From assembly GCF_900197855.1 (NCBI RefSeq), contig NZ_FZMQ01000005.1, forward strand, positions 88,175 to 152,174: a stretch of 64,000 bases of DNA. Direction: 5' to 3'. Below are positions 35,899 through 45,861 of the stretch, piece by piece. The position numbers and the translations under genes are program-made. Under the pieces are notes generated by a model. That model saw only the letters and a list, made by a program, of their open reading frames with translations, was not told the DNA's origin and searched no databases. The stretch comes from Helicobacter cynogastricus (lineage in GTDB: Bacteria > Campylobacterota > Campylobacteria > Campylobacterales > Helicobacteraceae). Each line of letters starts with the position of its first letter. Within the stretch, counting starts at the first letter, position 1.

Positions 35899-37851
35899 TT
35901 ATTGCGCAAAATTGGGATCGTAATGCGCAACTTGCTGGGAGCGCAAGAAATCCGCAACTTTATCGATCTCTTCTTCTGTGGTGTAGGGAGCATGCAGGCG
36001 TTGCAAATAGTTATTTTGCATCAAGAGCATATCTCCCCTGCCTAAGAGATTTTGCGCCCCATCACTATCCAAGATAATGCGCGAATCGATTTTAGAACCC
36101 ACTCTAAAACTCAACCTAGAGGGTAAATTCGTTTTAATAAGACCGGTAAGTACATCCACGCTAGGGCGTTGGGTGGCGATGATGAGGTGAATCCCACAAG
36201 CACGCCCCATTTGAGCAATGCGAATAATGGGAGCTTCAACTTCCTTACCTCCTACCATCATCAAGTCAGCCAACTCATCAATCACAATCACTAAAAAGGG
36301 TAATTTGTCCACACTTTTAGCGTTATAACCTTCTAAATTCTTGACTCGCAGATCGCCCATATAAGTGTAGCGACGCTCCATTTCTTGCATGGCGTTTTTA
36401 AGCGCATTGATAGCTTGGCTGGGGTCTGTGAGGATGGGTGTGATAAGATGAGGGATGTCTGTATAGGCACTAAATTCGACTCGTTTAGGATCAACTAGCA
36501 TGAGGCGCAAACTTGCGGGGGTGTGTTGGTAGAGTAAGGAGAGCAACATCGTATGTAGACCTACGCTCTTCCCACTCCCAGTAGTGCCTGCAATGAGCAG
36601 GTGAGGCAGAGTCGTCAAATCCAGCACAAACCCTTTCCCATATACATCCTTACCCAATGCCAAAGCGAGTTTACAAGGGGTTTGATTAAAAGTAGAGTCT
36701 TCTAGGATTTCTCTTAAGCAAATAGGATCGCTCTTATCTCTAGCAATCTCAAATCCCATCACATCTTTACCCTGAATAGGGGCGTGGATACGCATAGATT
36801 GGGCGCACAAGGCCATCGCCAAATCATCAGAGAGCCCCATAATCTTGCTCACTTTAATATGTGTGGCGGGGCGAAATTCAAAGGTGCTCACCACTGGCCC
36901 TACGCAGATGCGCACAATTTCCCCCTCAATCTTAAACATACGCAATTTGGCCAGCAGATTTTGCTTTTGGGCTTGAATTTGATCGGGAGTGTGTTTAGGA
37001 GGTGAGGGGGGGTTAAGTAGGTTTATACTAGGTAGCGTAAAAATGTTTTGAGGGAAATTTTCAAAAGAGTCTTGAGGAGCAGTTTGGGAAACTGAAGACT
37101 CTTTGAGAGTTTCTGAGCTCTGTAAAAATCGGCGTTGTTGGAGCAAATCCATATAAGCTCCTATGGGCGCAGAAGGTGTAGGGGTTTTTGTCGCAAGCTC
37201 CACTCCATAATTTTGGGTTGATTGAGCGAGGTTGTTCTGAGTGGATTGTATGGGGGGGTGATAGGGAGTTACCTTGACTTTAAAAGAGAGGGAGGAGGGA
37301 GGAGGGGAAGTAAAACGCGGAGGTTTTGGGTGCGCTTGGATCTTTTTATGTGTCCAAGCGCGCAGATTTGAAGGAGTTTGCAAGAGATGGGTATAGAGAT
37401 TTTGAGCAGTAGCTTTGAATTGTGTAGGTGCAATAATAAAAAGTGCGTAGAGAACAAAGCCAAACGAAATAAGCCACACCCCCACCACCCCCACATACCC
37501 ACCAAACACCTCTAAGAGAGCTTTTCCAACCAAGCCATGTGCGCTTACTAAAGCTTGTCCTAGTAGCAGGGCCAAAAAAGTCAATAAACTAGCAAGCAAA
37601 AGCTCTAAGGCCCTTAAACTGGCTTGACGAATCAAAAATAACACAAAGACTAAATAAAAGGGGAATACATATGCAAAAATTCCAAAATACTCAACACTTC
37701 CACGCGCTACCACTCTCCCCCATGCCCCCGCAAGTCCGCTAGACCCAAAAACAATCGCAAGAAAAAATAGCCCCAAAAGGGCATAAACCAATCCAAGAAT
37801 TAATTTAATGTCTCTCTCCCACACATATCCACATAGGCACAATAGGTGCAA
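35899..37851 (-). CDS. ftsK: DNA translocase FtsK, without the gamma domain
   Basis: A 650-residue protein with four or more N-terminal spans (about residues 13-150), a Pro/Ser-rich linker, and the RecA-like motor with Walker A GTTGSGKSVGLHT and Walker B VIVIDELADLM. It moves chromosome dimers at division. It ends about 15 residues after LRSQQVAHYD. The winged-helix gamma domain that normally follows, which reads KOPS and activates Xer, is missing. The start codon overlaps addB by 52 nt, so a later start is possible. Confidence 0.9.
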   Translation of the reverse strand: MHLLCLCGYVWERDIKLILGLVYALLGLFFLAIVFGSSGLAGAWGRVVARGSVEYFGIFAYVFPFYLVFVLFLIRQASLRALELLLASLLTFLALLLGQALVSAHGLVGKALLEVFGGYVGVVGVWLISFGFVLYALFIIAPTQFKATAQNLYTHLLQTPSNLRAWTHKKIQAHPKPPRFTSPPPSSLSFKVKVTPYHPPIQSTQNNLAQSTQNYGVELATKTPTPSAPIGAYMDLLQQRRFLQSSETLKESSVSQTAPQDSFENFPQNIFTLPSINLLNPPSPPKHTPDQIQAQKQNLLAKLRMFKIEGEIVRICVGPVVSTFEFRPATHIKVSKIMGLSDDLAMALCAQSMRIHAPIQGKDVMGFEIARDKSDPICLREILEDSTFNQTPCKLALALGKDVYGKGFVLDLTTLPHLLIAGTTGSGKSVGLHTMLLSLLYQHTPASLRLMLVDPKRVEFSAYTDIPHLITPILTDPSQAINALKNAMQEMERRYTYMGDLRVKNLEGYNAKSVDKLPFLVIVIDELADLMMVGGKEVEAPIIRIAQMGRACGIHLIIATQRPSVDVLTGLIKTNLPSRLSFRVGSKIDSRIILDSDGAQNLLGRGDMLLMQNNYLQRLHAPYTTEEEIDKVADFLRSQQVAHYDPNFAQ

Positions 37852-40097
37852 GCATGCCTATCCTCTGTCTGATCGAAATCTATCACCTGTCTACAACTCT
37901 CTAAAATTTTTACCAGCTCCTCTTGGCTCTCTTGCAACTTAAAGGGGGATTTTTCCGGCAAAGACCCCTTTTTGAGGTCGTAAAAATCGGCGTTTTCGCA
38001 GGTATAGCCTAGAGATTGTGCTCCAAAAGCATAGATTGCTAGTTGATAACCTTCTTCTTGAGGTTTAAGTGTGCTTTTAAATTTATAATCTAGCAGATCG
38101 TAACTACCTGCGCTATTTTGTTCGATGCGATCGATGATCCCACTAAAGACAAATCCTCCAATAGAGGTTTCAAAGCGTTGTTCGCATGCCACCACCCGTG
38201 CTTGGGCGAGTCTTTTTGCTTCGTGAGCAAAGAAAGGGGCAAGTTTTTGAGCGACCACCTCTAATTCGAGGCGTTGGAGCGCATTTAGACTTACATAGCT
38301 TTCCAAACTTTGGGCAGTTTTTAAAAAATGGTCTAAAGTGATGGGGGCATGGGTGTTTTGGTAGTGCGATCCGCTGTAATAGGCGCATAAGATAGCATGT
38401 AGCAAAGAACCCATGTTGAAACTCTCTTGTGGAGCAGGGGTGAACTTAGCTAAATACTGGAGATAAAAACGCCGTTTGCATGCCATAAAATCTTTAATTT
38501 TCGTGGCACTGAATCTAAAATCTTGGGGGATGCGATCGGCGATCTTATCTTGCACATACCCCCATACGCGCGCTTGAGGGAAAATCACAAACTCTTTTTC
38601 TTTATTTCCAAGTGGGGGTGTTTTTAACCCTAAGTCTGCAAGCATCTTAGAGGGAAGCGCGTTTTGCGCGCTACTATAAGCGATGTCCACATGAGCGGTG
38701 TTTTTGAGAAGTTGGTAATAGTAATGTTTTTGGAGATTTTCTTTATCCCTTAGGGTAGGGATACCTAAAGCCGTGCGCGTGAATGTATTTAAGAAGAGAT
38801 CGCTATCTTGCACGCTAGGAACAAAACGATCGTTAAAATCCAAAATTACAATGCGCTCAAACTGCAATCCACGGCACTCCAAAACATCTAAAACCTTGAT
38901 CTTACCCCCCGTAGTGTGATCAAGACGCACTTCTTGCAAATTACGAATATAGAGTTCTAACAGATCGGATGGGCTATAGTTTTGCAAATTAGGAATGATG
39001 GTGCTATAGGTTTCAAAAAACTCTTGATGGAAATCTTGGAGCTTATGGGTGTCATGCTTTTCTAGGAGGGCTTGCGTGTGTTCTTGAAGGGTGGCAAGAG
39101 GGTTGGAGGTTTGGCAGGTTTGCAGAGTGGTTTTTAGACCTTCCAAATCTTTAAAAAGGGGAGCAAGCACTTCTTGGACATTTTCCCCACGCGCAAAATT
39201 GAGATTATGGCCTAAATCTAAAAGTTTAAGCGCGCTAAGAATCTCTGCGCTGGGGGTGATGATCGCTAGCTTACTGGGCTCTAGCCCCTCAGAAAGCCAC
39301 TCTTGCACCCTTTGTAAAGCGAGTCCGACCTGATCTAAGCGTTGGGTAAAGCCATAGAGACGGATATGATCGGGGCTAAATGGCTTTTGAGCATGCTCTT
39401 GCACGATGGGGTTTTCTTCCTTGCGCAGAGCCTGCATGTCTAAAACATAACTTCGCTCTTCTTTAAGGTCCACCTTTAAAAAGCGCAAACAAGATTGGTT
39501 GTAGCGATCGCTGGTGAGGTGTATAAAGAGGGGGACATGTTGGGCGATTTCTAATAACATCTCTTGTTCAAATTTGCTTAAAAAGCCCTCTAGATAAAAT
39601 TCAATACGCGCAAACTTGCTCAAGACTTGGGGCATGAGGGTAGGACGCACGCCCAAAATGGGATCGTAAAAACCATGTGCTTGCAAAGAGGCGCGATAGC
39701 GCGTGTGGATACGCTCTAAAATTTCTAAATGGTATTGGTAGTCCCCATAAATGTCCTTAGTGGGGATTTGGGCGATCTCAATACCAAATTTAGCCAATTC
39801 GTTAAAAAAGCGCGCCACAAAGTCGCTCCCATCCAAATAACCCAAAAAGCTTTTTTTAAAGACCACCAATCCCTCTAAAGCGCGCCCCTCTTGGCTCACC
39901 TGTTTAATGGTCTCTAGTAAGAGCACGCGCCGCACGCTCTCAGGGATTTTAAGTAGTCCCTCTACATAGCTAATCTGGTTATAAAATTCCTGCACACTCC
40001 ATGCGGTGGGCAAAAACCCCTCCTCCTGCGCGGCATAAAAGGCGTTACACGCGCGGCGGCTGCTAAAAACATGTAAAATAGGGGCGTGATCTAGCAT
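37800..40097 (-). CDS. addB: AddB subunit of the AddAB helicase-nuclease
   Basis: A 765-residue protein of double-strand-break repair. Near the C-terminus is a RecB-family nuclease core (GIIDRIE, then LLDYKFKS with the metal-site DYK). A Cys cluster follows (C-R ... CTYCAYVDMC), matching the AddB iron-sulfur nuclease. The N-terminal part is a degenerate helicase. Order ftsK-addB-tkt as in H. pylori. Confidence 0.87.
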   Translation of the reverse strand: MLDHAPILHVFSSRRACNAFYAAQEEGFLPTAWSVQEFYNQISYVEGLLKIPESVRRVLLLETIKQVSQEGRALEGLVVFKKSFLGYLDGSDFVARFFNELAKFGIEIAQIPTKDIYGDYQYHLEILERIHTRYRASLQAHGFYDPILGVRPTLMPQVLSKFARIEFYLEGFLSKFEQEMLLEIAQHVPLFIHLTSDRYNQSCLRFLKVDLKEERSYVLDMQALRKEENPIVQEHAQKPFSPDHIRLYGFTQRLDQVGLALQRVQEWLSEGLEPSKLAIITPSAEILSALKLLDLGHNLNFARGENVQEVLAPLFKDLEGLKTTLQTCQTSNPLATLQEHTQALLEKHDTHKLQDFHQEFFETYSTIIPNLQNYSPSDLLELYIRNLQEVRLDHTTGGKIKVLDVLECRGLQFERIVILDFNDRFVPSVQDSDLFLNTFTRTALGIPTLRDKENLQKHYYYQLLKNTAHVDIAYSSAQNALPSKMLADLGLKTPPLGNKEKEFVIFPQARVWGYVQDKIADRIPQDFRFSATKIKDFMACKRRFYLQYLAKFTPAPQESFNMGSLLHAILCAYYSGSHYQNTHAPITLDHFLKTAQSLESYVSLNALQRLELEVVAQKLAPFFAHEAKRLAQARVVACEQRFETSIGGFVFSGIIDRIEQNSAGSYDLLDYKFKSTLKPQEEGYQLAIYAFGAQSLGYTCENADFYDLKKGSLPEKSPFKLQESQEELVKILESCRQVIDFDQTEDRHACTYCAYVDMCGRETLN

Positions 40098-42031
40098 TGG
40101 GCTAAGAGTTTTTGGGCGCGTTGGGCGATATTTTGCGCGCTAAAACCAAAATGTTCAAAGAGCACGCTACCGGGGGCGGATTTTCCAAAACTCTCCATGC
40201 CCATATGCGCATGCGCAAAGCGCGTCCACTCTAGCCCCCGTCCTGCCTCTACAGCCAAAATTTTACCTTGAAACAAGCTTTGTAGGTAGTCTTGATCTTG
40301 CTCTAAGAGCAGATCAAAGCAGGGCACACTCACCACCTGTACCCCTATGCCCTGCGCCTCTAACAGACGCGCAGCCTCTAAGCAAGCAGACACTTCACTC
40401 CCACTGCTAATCAGAGTTATTTGAGGGTTAGCATGTTTATGCACGGCATACCCCCCTTTTTGCACACTCTCTAAGGGCATGTTGGCGCGCACTTCTAGAT
40501 TTTGGCGCGAGAGCACAAAAGCGCAGGGTTTTTTGCGCGCTAAAGCCACCTGCCAACAACGCACATTTTCATGCGCGTCCATCGGTCTAAAGACATCAAA
40601 ATTAGGCAACGCTCTTAAGTGGCTCAAATGCTCTATAGGCTGGTGGGTAGGACCATCTTCACCCACGCCGATACTATCATGGGTAAAAATATAGATGATT
40701 TGATTGCCCATAAGCGCGCTTAGGCGCAAACTAGGAGCGATATAATCGCTAAAGACAAAAAAGGTCGCGCAAAAAGGCACAAACAAGCCGTAATTAGCTA
40801 GAGCGTTACTGATCGCCCCCATGCTATGCTCACGAATGCCAAAATGCAGATTGCGTCCAAAATGACGGGGCAAACAATCCGCTTGGGCTGTTAAATGGGT
40901 GTTGTTAGAGGGGGCAAGGTCTGCGCTCCCGCCCAAAAAGCCCAAATAGGCCTCGCTCAAGGCGTTTAAGATCGCTCCATTGCTCGTGCGTGTGGCAATC
41001 ATTTGCCCTACTTCAAAAGTGGGGTAAACCACTTTAGAAAAATCCTTAGCCTGTAGGTGCGCAACGCGGGCTTTTAGATCGGGCTTTTTCTCTAGATAGG
41101 CGTGCCATTCTGACTCTAAGGCTTTACCCCTCTCTTGCATGTTGAGCGCGCGCGCCACTTCATTTGGGATATGAAATTCCCCGCTTACACCCGCCTGCGC
41201 TTTAGAGCGCGCCAGCACTTCTAGGCCCAAAGGCGCGCCATGCACTTTTGCACTCCCCTCTAAGCCTAGCGCGCCCTTACCAATGGTAGTTTTAGCAATG
41301 ATTAAGGTGGGTTTGGTGGTGCTTTGCGCGCGCACAAGCATGCGATCGATTTCTAAGAGGTCATGCCCATTGCATTCGAGCACTTCCCAGTTTTGCGCTC
41401 TAAAGCGCGCAGGGACATTTTCACTAAAAGCTAAATGCGTACCTCCCTCAATAGTGATCGCGTTGCTATCATAGATCACGATGAGGTTATCTAATTCTAA
41501 ATGCCCGGCTAAAGACGCGCTCTCATAGCTGATTCCCTCTTGCAAATCCCCATCCCCACACACACAATAGACCTTGTGGTTGATGCTTTGCGTATCTAGC
41601 AGGTTTTGGGCGATCTTGCCTGCTAGGGCAAAACCCACTGCGTTAGCAAAGCCCTGTCCTAAGGGCCCGGTGGTGATTTCCACGCCCGGGGTGTGTTTAA
41701 ATTCTAAATGTCCGGGAGTTTTAGAATCTAGCTGTCTAAAGGCTTTTAAATCCTCTAAGCTGAGATCAAAACCCCAAAGGTGCAAGAGGGCGTACACAAA
41801 CGCGCTGGCATGCCCCCCGCTAAAGACCAAGCGATCCCGATTGAGCCAATGGGGATTAGTGGGGTTAAGGCGCACATGTTGGCTTAAAATTACGCCCACT
41901 TCAGCCAAACCCATCGCCACGCCGGGGTGCCCACTATTGGCTCTTTGCACCATGTCCGCGCCCAAAAAGCGCAGAGTTTGCGCGCAAGTCTGCAAAAGGG
42001 GTAAATCTAGCTTTTTTTGCCTATTGTCCAT
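40091..42031 (-). CDS. tkt: transketolase
   Basis: A 646-residue thiamine-diphosphate enzyme of the pentose phosphate pathway. It has the TPP motif GDGDLQEGISYESASLAGHL...NLIVIYDSN, GHPGVAMGLAEVG and the pyrimidine-domain GIREHSMGAI and DSIGVGEDGPTHQP. I start at ATG 42031 (MDNRQKKL, preceded by AAAGG) rather than at 42067. It overlaps addB by 7 nt. Confidence 0.95.
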   Translation of the reverse strand: MDNRQKKLDLPLLQTCAQTLRFLGADMVQRANSGHPGVAMGLAEVGVILSQHVRLNPTNPHWLNRDRLVFSGGHASAFVYALLHLWGFDLSLEDLKAFRQLDSKTPGHLEFKHTPGVEITTGPLGQGFANAVGFALAGKIAQNLLDTQSINHKVYCVCGDGDLQEGISYESASLAGHLELDNLIVIYDSNAITIEGGTHLAFSENVPARFRAQNWEVLECNGHDLLEIDRMLVRAQSTTKPTLIIAKTTIGKGALGLEGSAKVHGAPLGLEVLARSKAQAGVSGEFHIPNEVARALNMQERGKALESEWHAYLEKKPDLKARVAHLQAKDFSKVVYPTFEVGQMIATRTSNGAILNALSEAYLGFLGGSADLAPSNNTHLTAQADCLPRHFGRNLHFGIREHSMGAISNALANYGLFVPFCATFFVFSDYIAPSLRLSALMGNQIIYIFTHDSIGVGEDGPTHQPIEHLSHLRALPNFDVFRPMDAHENVRCWQVALARKKPCAFVLSRQNLEVRANMPLESVQKGGYAVHKHANPQITLISSGSEVSACLEAARLLEAQGIGVQVVSVPCFDLLLEQDQDYLQSLFQGKILAVEAGRGLEWTRFAHAHMGMESFGKSAPGSVLFEHFGFSAQNIAQRAQKLLAQC

Positions 42032-42060
42032 GCCAAAACCTTTAGAGAAATGCCCCCATT

Positions 42061-42936
42061 CTAGCAAACTTGCTCTGAATCTAGAGAGCGCGCTAAGGCG
42101 ATGTCTTGAGCAATTTGAGCTTTAAGCTCTTGCAGATTGACAAAATGGCGGTTGTCGCGCAACCTCTTTAAAAACCGCACACGCAAACTAGGCGGAGGCG
42201 TGGGAATCTCTTGATCTAAAATATGGGTTTCAAAGGCCATTTGCCCATCCGTGCTCAAACGATGCCCTACAAAACTCACCGCGCGCAAGGGTTTTTGATT
42301 TAGAAGCACCTCACTCACATACACCCCGCTGTTTGGCAAGAGCTGGGTTTGTAAGCTATGTGTGTCCATGTTGAGCGTGGGATAAAGCTGGGCGCGTCCA
42401 ATTTGTTGTCCGGGGATGAGCGCGCCTTGCAGGGCGTAGGGACGGCCCAAAAAAGCGCGCGCTAAGAGAGTGTCCCCGCGCTCTAAAGCGGCTTTGATAT
42501 GGTAAGAGTGTAGAGGAATCCCCTTAACTTTAATCTGAGGAATCACCTCCAATTGAATATTAGAGCTTAACATGGCGCGTAATTCCTCCACCCCCATCGC
42601 GCGCCCCTGCGCACATTTGAAATCATAGCCCACGACAATTTTTTGCAAGCAGGGGAATTTGGCACAAAGCATGGTCATAAAAGCGCGCGCGCTAATATGA
42701 CGGGCTTGCTCAAGAGGCAAGAAATAGAGATTTTGCGCGTAGGGAGCTAGCAGTTTAACGCGCTCTCTTAGGGGAGTGAGGACTCTAAGAGGCTCAAAGC
42801 GATCCACTAATAAAACTCCCGCTGGAGGCGTGAGCGCGCTTAGGAGGTGCTGGTGCGCCAAGTGCACGCCATCAAACTTGCCAATGGCCAGACTGACTAC
42901 ATTTTCATTGTTCAAAATAGATAAAAAACTCTGCAT
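42061..42936 (-). CDS. ribF: riboflavin kinase / FAD synthetase
   Basis: A 291-residue bifunctional enzyme. The N-terminal nucleotidyltransferase has GKFDGVHLAHQ (GxFDGxHxGH-like), and the C-terminal kinase has GRAQLYPTLNMD and NSGVYVSEV. It makes FMN and FAD. The 5' end overlaps tlyA by 32 nt. Confidence 0.92.
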   Translation of the reverse strand: MQSFLSILNNENVVSLAIGKFDGVHLAHQHLLSALTPPAGVLLVDRFEPLRVLTPLRERVKLLAPYAQNLYFLPLEQARHISARAFMTMLCAKFPCLQKIVVGYDFKCAQGRAMGVEELRAMLSSNIQLEVIPQIKVKGIPLHSYHIKAALERGDTLLARAFLGRPYALQGALIPGQQIGRAQLYPTLNMDTHSLQTQLLPNSGVYVSEVLLNQKPLRAVSFVGHRLSTDGQMAFETHILDQEIPTPPPSLRVRFLKRLRDNRHFVNLQELKAQIAQDIALARSLDSEQVC

Positions 42937-43606
42937 TGCCCGCCTTGCCTTTCAATTTGCAGGGGCAGATATGACGCACACGCCCCCCTAATGCCTCAAT
43001 TTCTGCACACATCTCTGCTAAGCGCGCTTGGATGCGCGCCTCATCACACACCACGCCCGCCTTATTGCGCTTAACTTCTCTACCTACCTCAAACTGGGGT
43101 TTGAATAAGAGCAGTGCGCGGTGGCTGAGCGCGCATAACACTTTTAAAATCTTACTTAAGGAAATAAAGCTCACATCACAGGTGAGCAAGTCGTATCTTT
43201 CTGTAGGCACAAAGGCGCGGATGTCGCATTGCTCCACCACCTGCACGCGCGAGTCCACCCTCAAGCGCATATCTAGTTGGTTAGTGCCCACATCCACACA
43301 CACCACACGCCTAGCCCCCTTTTCTAGTAAGACCTGCGCAAACCCCCCCTTGCTTGCGCCCACATCCAAGATCACCCAATCAGTGCAGTTGATAGGATGG
43401 CTTGCCAAATAGTCCCATAGCTTTTCTCCTGCACGGCTCACAAACACCTTTTGGAGTATTTGCACCTCAAAAGGGACACAGATCTCTAAACTGGGCTTGT
43501 GTAAAATGACACCCTTGCTGGCCACCTTGCCCTGCACAATAAGTTCTTTAGCCTGTGATCGGCTTTGGGCCAATCTCTCTTGGACTAAGAATTGATCAAG
43601 GCGCAT
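42905..43606 (-). CDS. tlyA: TlyA-family rRNA methyltransferase / hemolysin
   Basis: A 233-residue protein with an N-terminal S4 RNA-binding domain (MRLDQFLVQERLAQSRSQAK) and an FtsJ-like methyltransferase core (VILDVGASKGGFAQVLL, LLTCDVSFISLSKIL, FKPQFEVG). Members 2'-O-methylate 16S/23S rRNA and have been linked to hemolysis. It overlaps its neighbours on both sides. Confidence 0.92.
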   Translation of the reverse strand: MRLDQFLVQERLAQSRSQAKELIVQGKVASKGVILHKPSLEICVPFEVQILQKVFVSRAGEKLWDYLASHPINCTDWVILDVGASKGGFAQVLLEKGARRVVCVDVGTNQLDMRLRVDSRVQVVEQCDIRAFVPTERYDLLTCDVSFISLSKILKVLCALSHRALLLFKPQFEVGREVKRNKAGVVCDEARIQARLAEMCAEIEALGGRVRHICPCKLKGKAGNAEFFIYFEQ

Positions 43607-44106
43607 TAAAAGGCAGGGGCGGGCACGCGGTAGGCGAAATTAAAGGTGATTGTGCCCAAACCCACAATGTCCATCTCTAGTTTGGCTTCTTCTTGGGCAA
43701 TGTGGTTGAGTTTGTCAAACGCCACTAAAAATCCCCGCGCGTATTTGTTGGTCGTGTGGAGCACGCGATCAAATTCCTCTTTGGAGATTTCGCGCACCCA
43801 AGCGGGGGTTTCAAACCCGTGTAAACCATAGAGCTTATAAGAGATCGCATCATCATCTATATAGTTTTGATCTTCGCTAAAGATTTCCACAAAAAAAAAC
43901 TCTCGTGCGTGGTAGTCAATGGGGTCCACATCGTTTAAATGCGTGGCTAACGCATTGAGCACAGGGCGTAAATTCACAATGACTTCTCCCTTGCGCGTGG
44001 CCTGTGTGCGCTTTTCGGCCAAAAAATCCGGTTTGTATGCCCCTGTGAAACTATCGCTGCACGCGGCCAAGCCCAGCAATAAGAGAGATAAAAAAATTTT
44101 AGCCAT
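43606..44106 (-). CDS. putative lipoprotein next to tlyA
   Basis: A 166-residue protein with signal peptide and lipobox GLAAC. The rest is soluble with no recognised motif (FFVEIFSEDQNYIDDDAISY, KLNHIAQEEAKLEMDIVGLG). It overlaps tlyA by 1 nt and is divergent from pyrB with only 15 nt between. A homologue sits at the same place in H. pylori. Confidence 0.78.
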   Translation of the reverse strand: MAKIFLSLLLLGLAACSDSFTGAYKPDFLAEKRTQATRKGEVIVNLRPVLNALATHLNDVDPIDYHAREFFFVEIFSEDQNYIDDDAISYKLYGLHGFETPAWVREISKEEFDRVLHTTNKYARGFLVAFDKLNHIAQEEAKLEMDIVGLGTITFNFAYRVPAPAF

Positions 44107-44121
44107 GCTATAATTCTACCT

Positions 44122-45027
44122 ATGTTAACCCAACTTGTCCACACCCAAGATTTGAATCATAGCGAAATTTTAGCCCTTCTGGATCGGGCTAATGCCTTTT
44201 TGCACCAAAAAGCCACACCCCCACATTTGGCGCACAAGAGAATTATCGCCCTCTTTTTTGAAAACTCCACGCGCACGATCGCCAGCTTTCAAAATGCAGC
44301 CATGCGTTTGGGCGCGTCTTTTAGCGTGTTTAATGTGCAAAAGAGTTCCACGAGCAAGGGGGAAACTCTATTAGATACTTTGCACAATATTGAGGCGATG
44401 GGGGTAGATTTAATCATCACGCGTCACCAGCATTCCAGCTCGGCGCGTTATTTTGCCCAAAATTTGCGCTGCGCCTTTATTAATGCGGGGAGCGGGACAC
44501 TTTCCCATCCCACCCAAGCCCTGCTAGATTTGCTCACTCTTTATAACCACTTTGAAGGCAAATTAGAGGGCAAGCAGATCGCCATTGTGGGGGATATTAA
44601 AAATTCGCGCGTGGCTAATAGCAATATGGAGTTATTGCCCCGCTTTGGTATGAAAATCCTCTTGGTCGCCCCGCCCCACTTCTTGCCCCCCACACAGCAC
44701 CCTAGCACGCATTCTTTAACGCAAGCGCTAGAAACAGCCGATGTGATCATGGGATTGCGCACCCAAACAGAGAGGCATAGCTTGCAAACCTATGGATCGC
44801 TAAGAGACTATGCTAAGGATTTTTGCTTGAGGCGCGTGTGTCTACAAGATCGCCAAATTCCCATCTTGCACCCAGGTCCTGTACACCGCAATATTGACAT
44901 TGAAGACGCGCTCTTAGACGATCCGCGCTCTTTGGTGTTAGAACAGGTTAAATTAGGCGTGTTTTTACGCATGGCCTTGATGGAACGCTGTTTGACCACA
45001 GATTGGGCTGAGGTTATTCGTCATTGA
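44122..45027 (+). CDS. pyrB: aspartate carbamoyltransferase catalytic subunit
   Basis: A 301-residue enzyme of pyrimidine synthesis. The carbamoyl-phosphate motif is FFENSTRTIASF, followed by SSTSKGETLLDTL, THPTQALLDLLTL and IVGDIKNSRVANSNMELL. The final loop has HPGPVHRN. No regulatory subunit gene is near. Confidence 0.94.
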   Translation: MLTQLVHTQDLNHSEILALLDRANAFLHQKATPPHLAHKRIIALFFENSTRTIASFQNAAMRLGASFSVFNVQKSSTSKGETLLDTLHNIEAMGVDLIITRHQHSSSARYFAQNLRCAFINAGSGTLSHPTQALLDLLTLYNHFEGKLEGKQIAIVGDIKNSRVANSNMELLPRFGMKILLVAPPHFLPPTQHPSTHSLTQALETADVIMGLRTQTERHSLQTYGSLRDYAKDFCLRRVCLQDRQIPILHPGPVHRNIDIEDALLDDPRSLVLEQVKLGVFLRMALMERCLTTDWAEVIRH

Positions 45028-45060
45028 ATATCTCTACAGGAACACTTCAAGAGGAGTTTC

Positions 45061-45861
45061 ATGTCTTTGAGTTTACGCTGGAAAATCATTTTAATCATTC
45101 TTAGTTCCTTGTGTTTCTTAGGAATTACGGTGACTTTGTTTAGTCACCATATGGAGCGACAAAGCTTTAAAAGAACTTTAGACGCGTTTAACTCTAACGC
45201 GTTGGTCAAAAGAGAGGCAGGGTTCGTTACAATGTATTCGTAGCTGTTTCCGGCCTGATTGAATATTTTAAAGATAATCCTAGAGAGCGGGCTTTACAGA
45301 TGATTAGCGCTTATTTTAAGCGAATCAATGCCGCTAAGGGACGCTTATATATCTTGGCGTTGAGTAAAGAAGGTGTTTTGATCGCTGGTAGTATCCATCC
45401 TGAATTGCTGGGCAAGAATGTTCTAAAGATTCAGGGCGCGCGGGGAGATTATTTCTATAAAGAATTCGTACAAAAGGCGTTGGGTGATTCTAAGGGCGGT
45501 TTTTACCGCTGTCATCTCAGACGCCCCGTCCCAAAGACTACTGTTAGATCATCAAACGCCTAGGATTTAACCGTGCGTATTCAGATTAAAGGGAATGATG
45601 AAATTAGCGTTGGCGCGTAGAATATTGATAGCTTCTTGGAGCATTTTGTGTGTTTAATAATAAAGTTAAAAATTGGAGATGAGTATAGTCTTGACAGGTT
45701 GTGTTCAAGACACGCGGGCAATCATTAATAAAGGGGTTTCTGCACAATCTTCGGCAAACAAAACCCTAGAAAACGCTCAAGGCATGAAGGCCCTTATGCA
45801 AGAATTCAAAAACTTAGTCCAACAAATTGTCCAAAAAACTGATGATTACAAAACTGCTTAA
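45061..45861 (+). pseudogene. methyl-accepting chemotaxis protein remnant
   Basis: The start (ATG 45061) encodes a first span (IILIILSSLCFLGITVTLF) and a Cache-type sensor that changes frame near 45230 (GRVRYNVFVAVSGLIEYFKD and GRLYILALSKEGVLIAGS). It breaks again near 45500. The tail at 45700-45861 (ANKTLENAQGMKALMQEF) looks like the end of an MCP signalling helix. The second span, HAMP and conserved CheA-binding hairpin are absent. Frameshifts plus an internal deletion make it dead. Confidence 0.7.
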
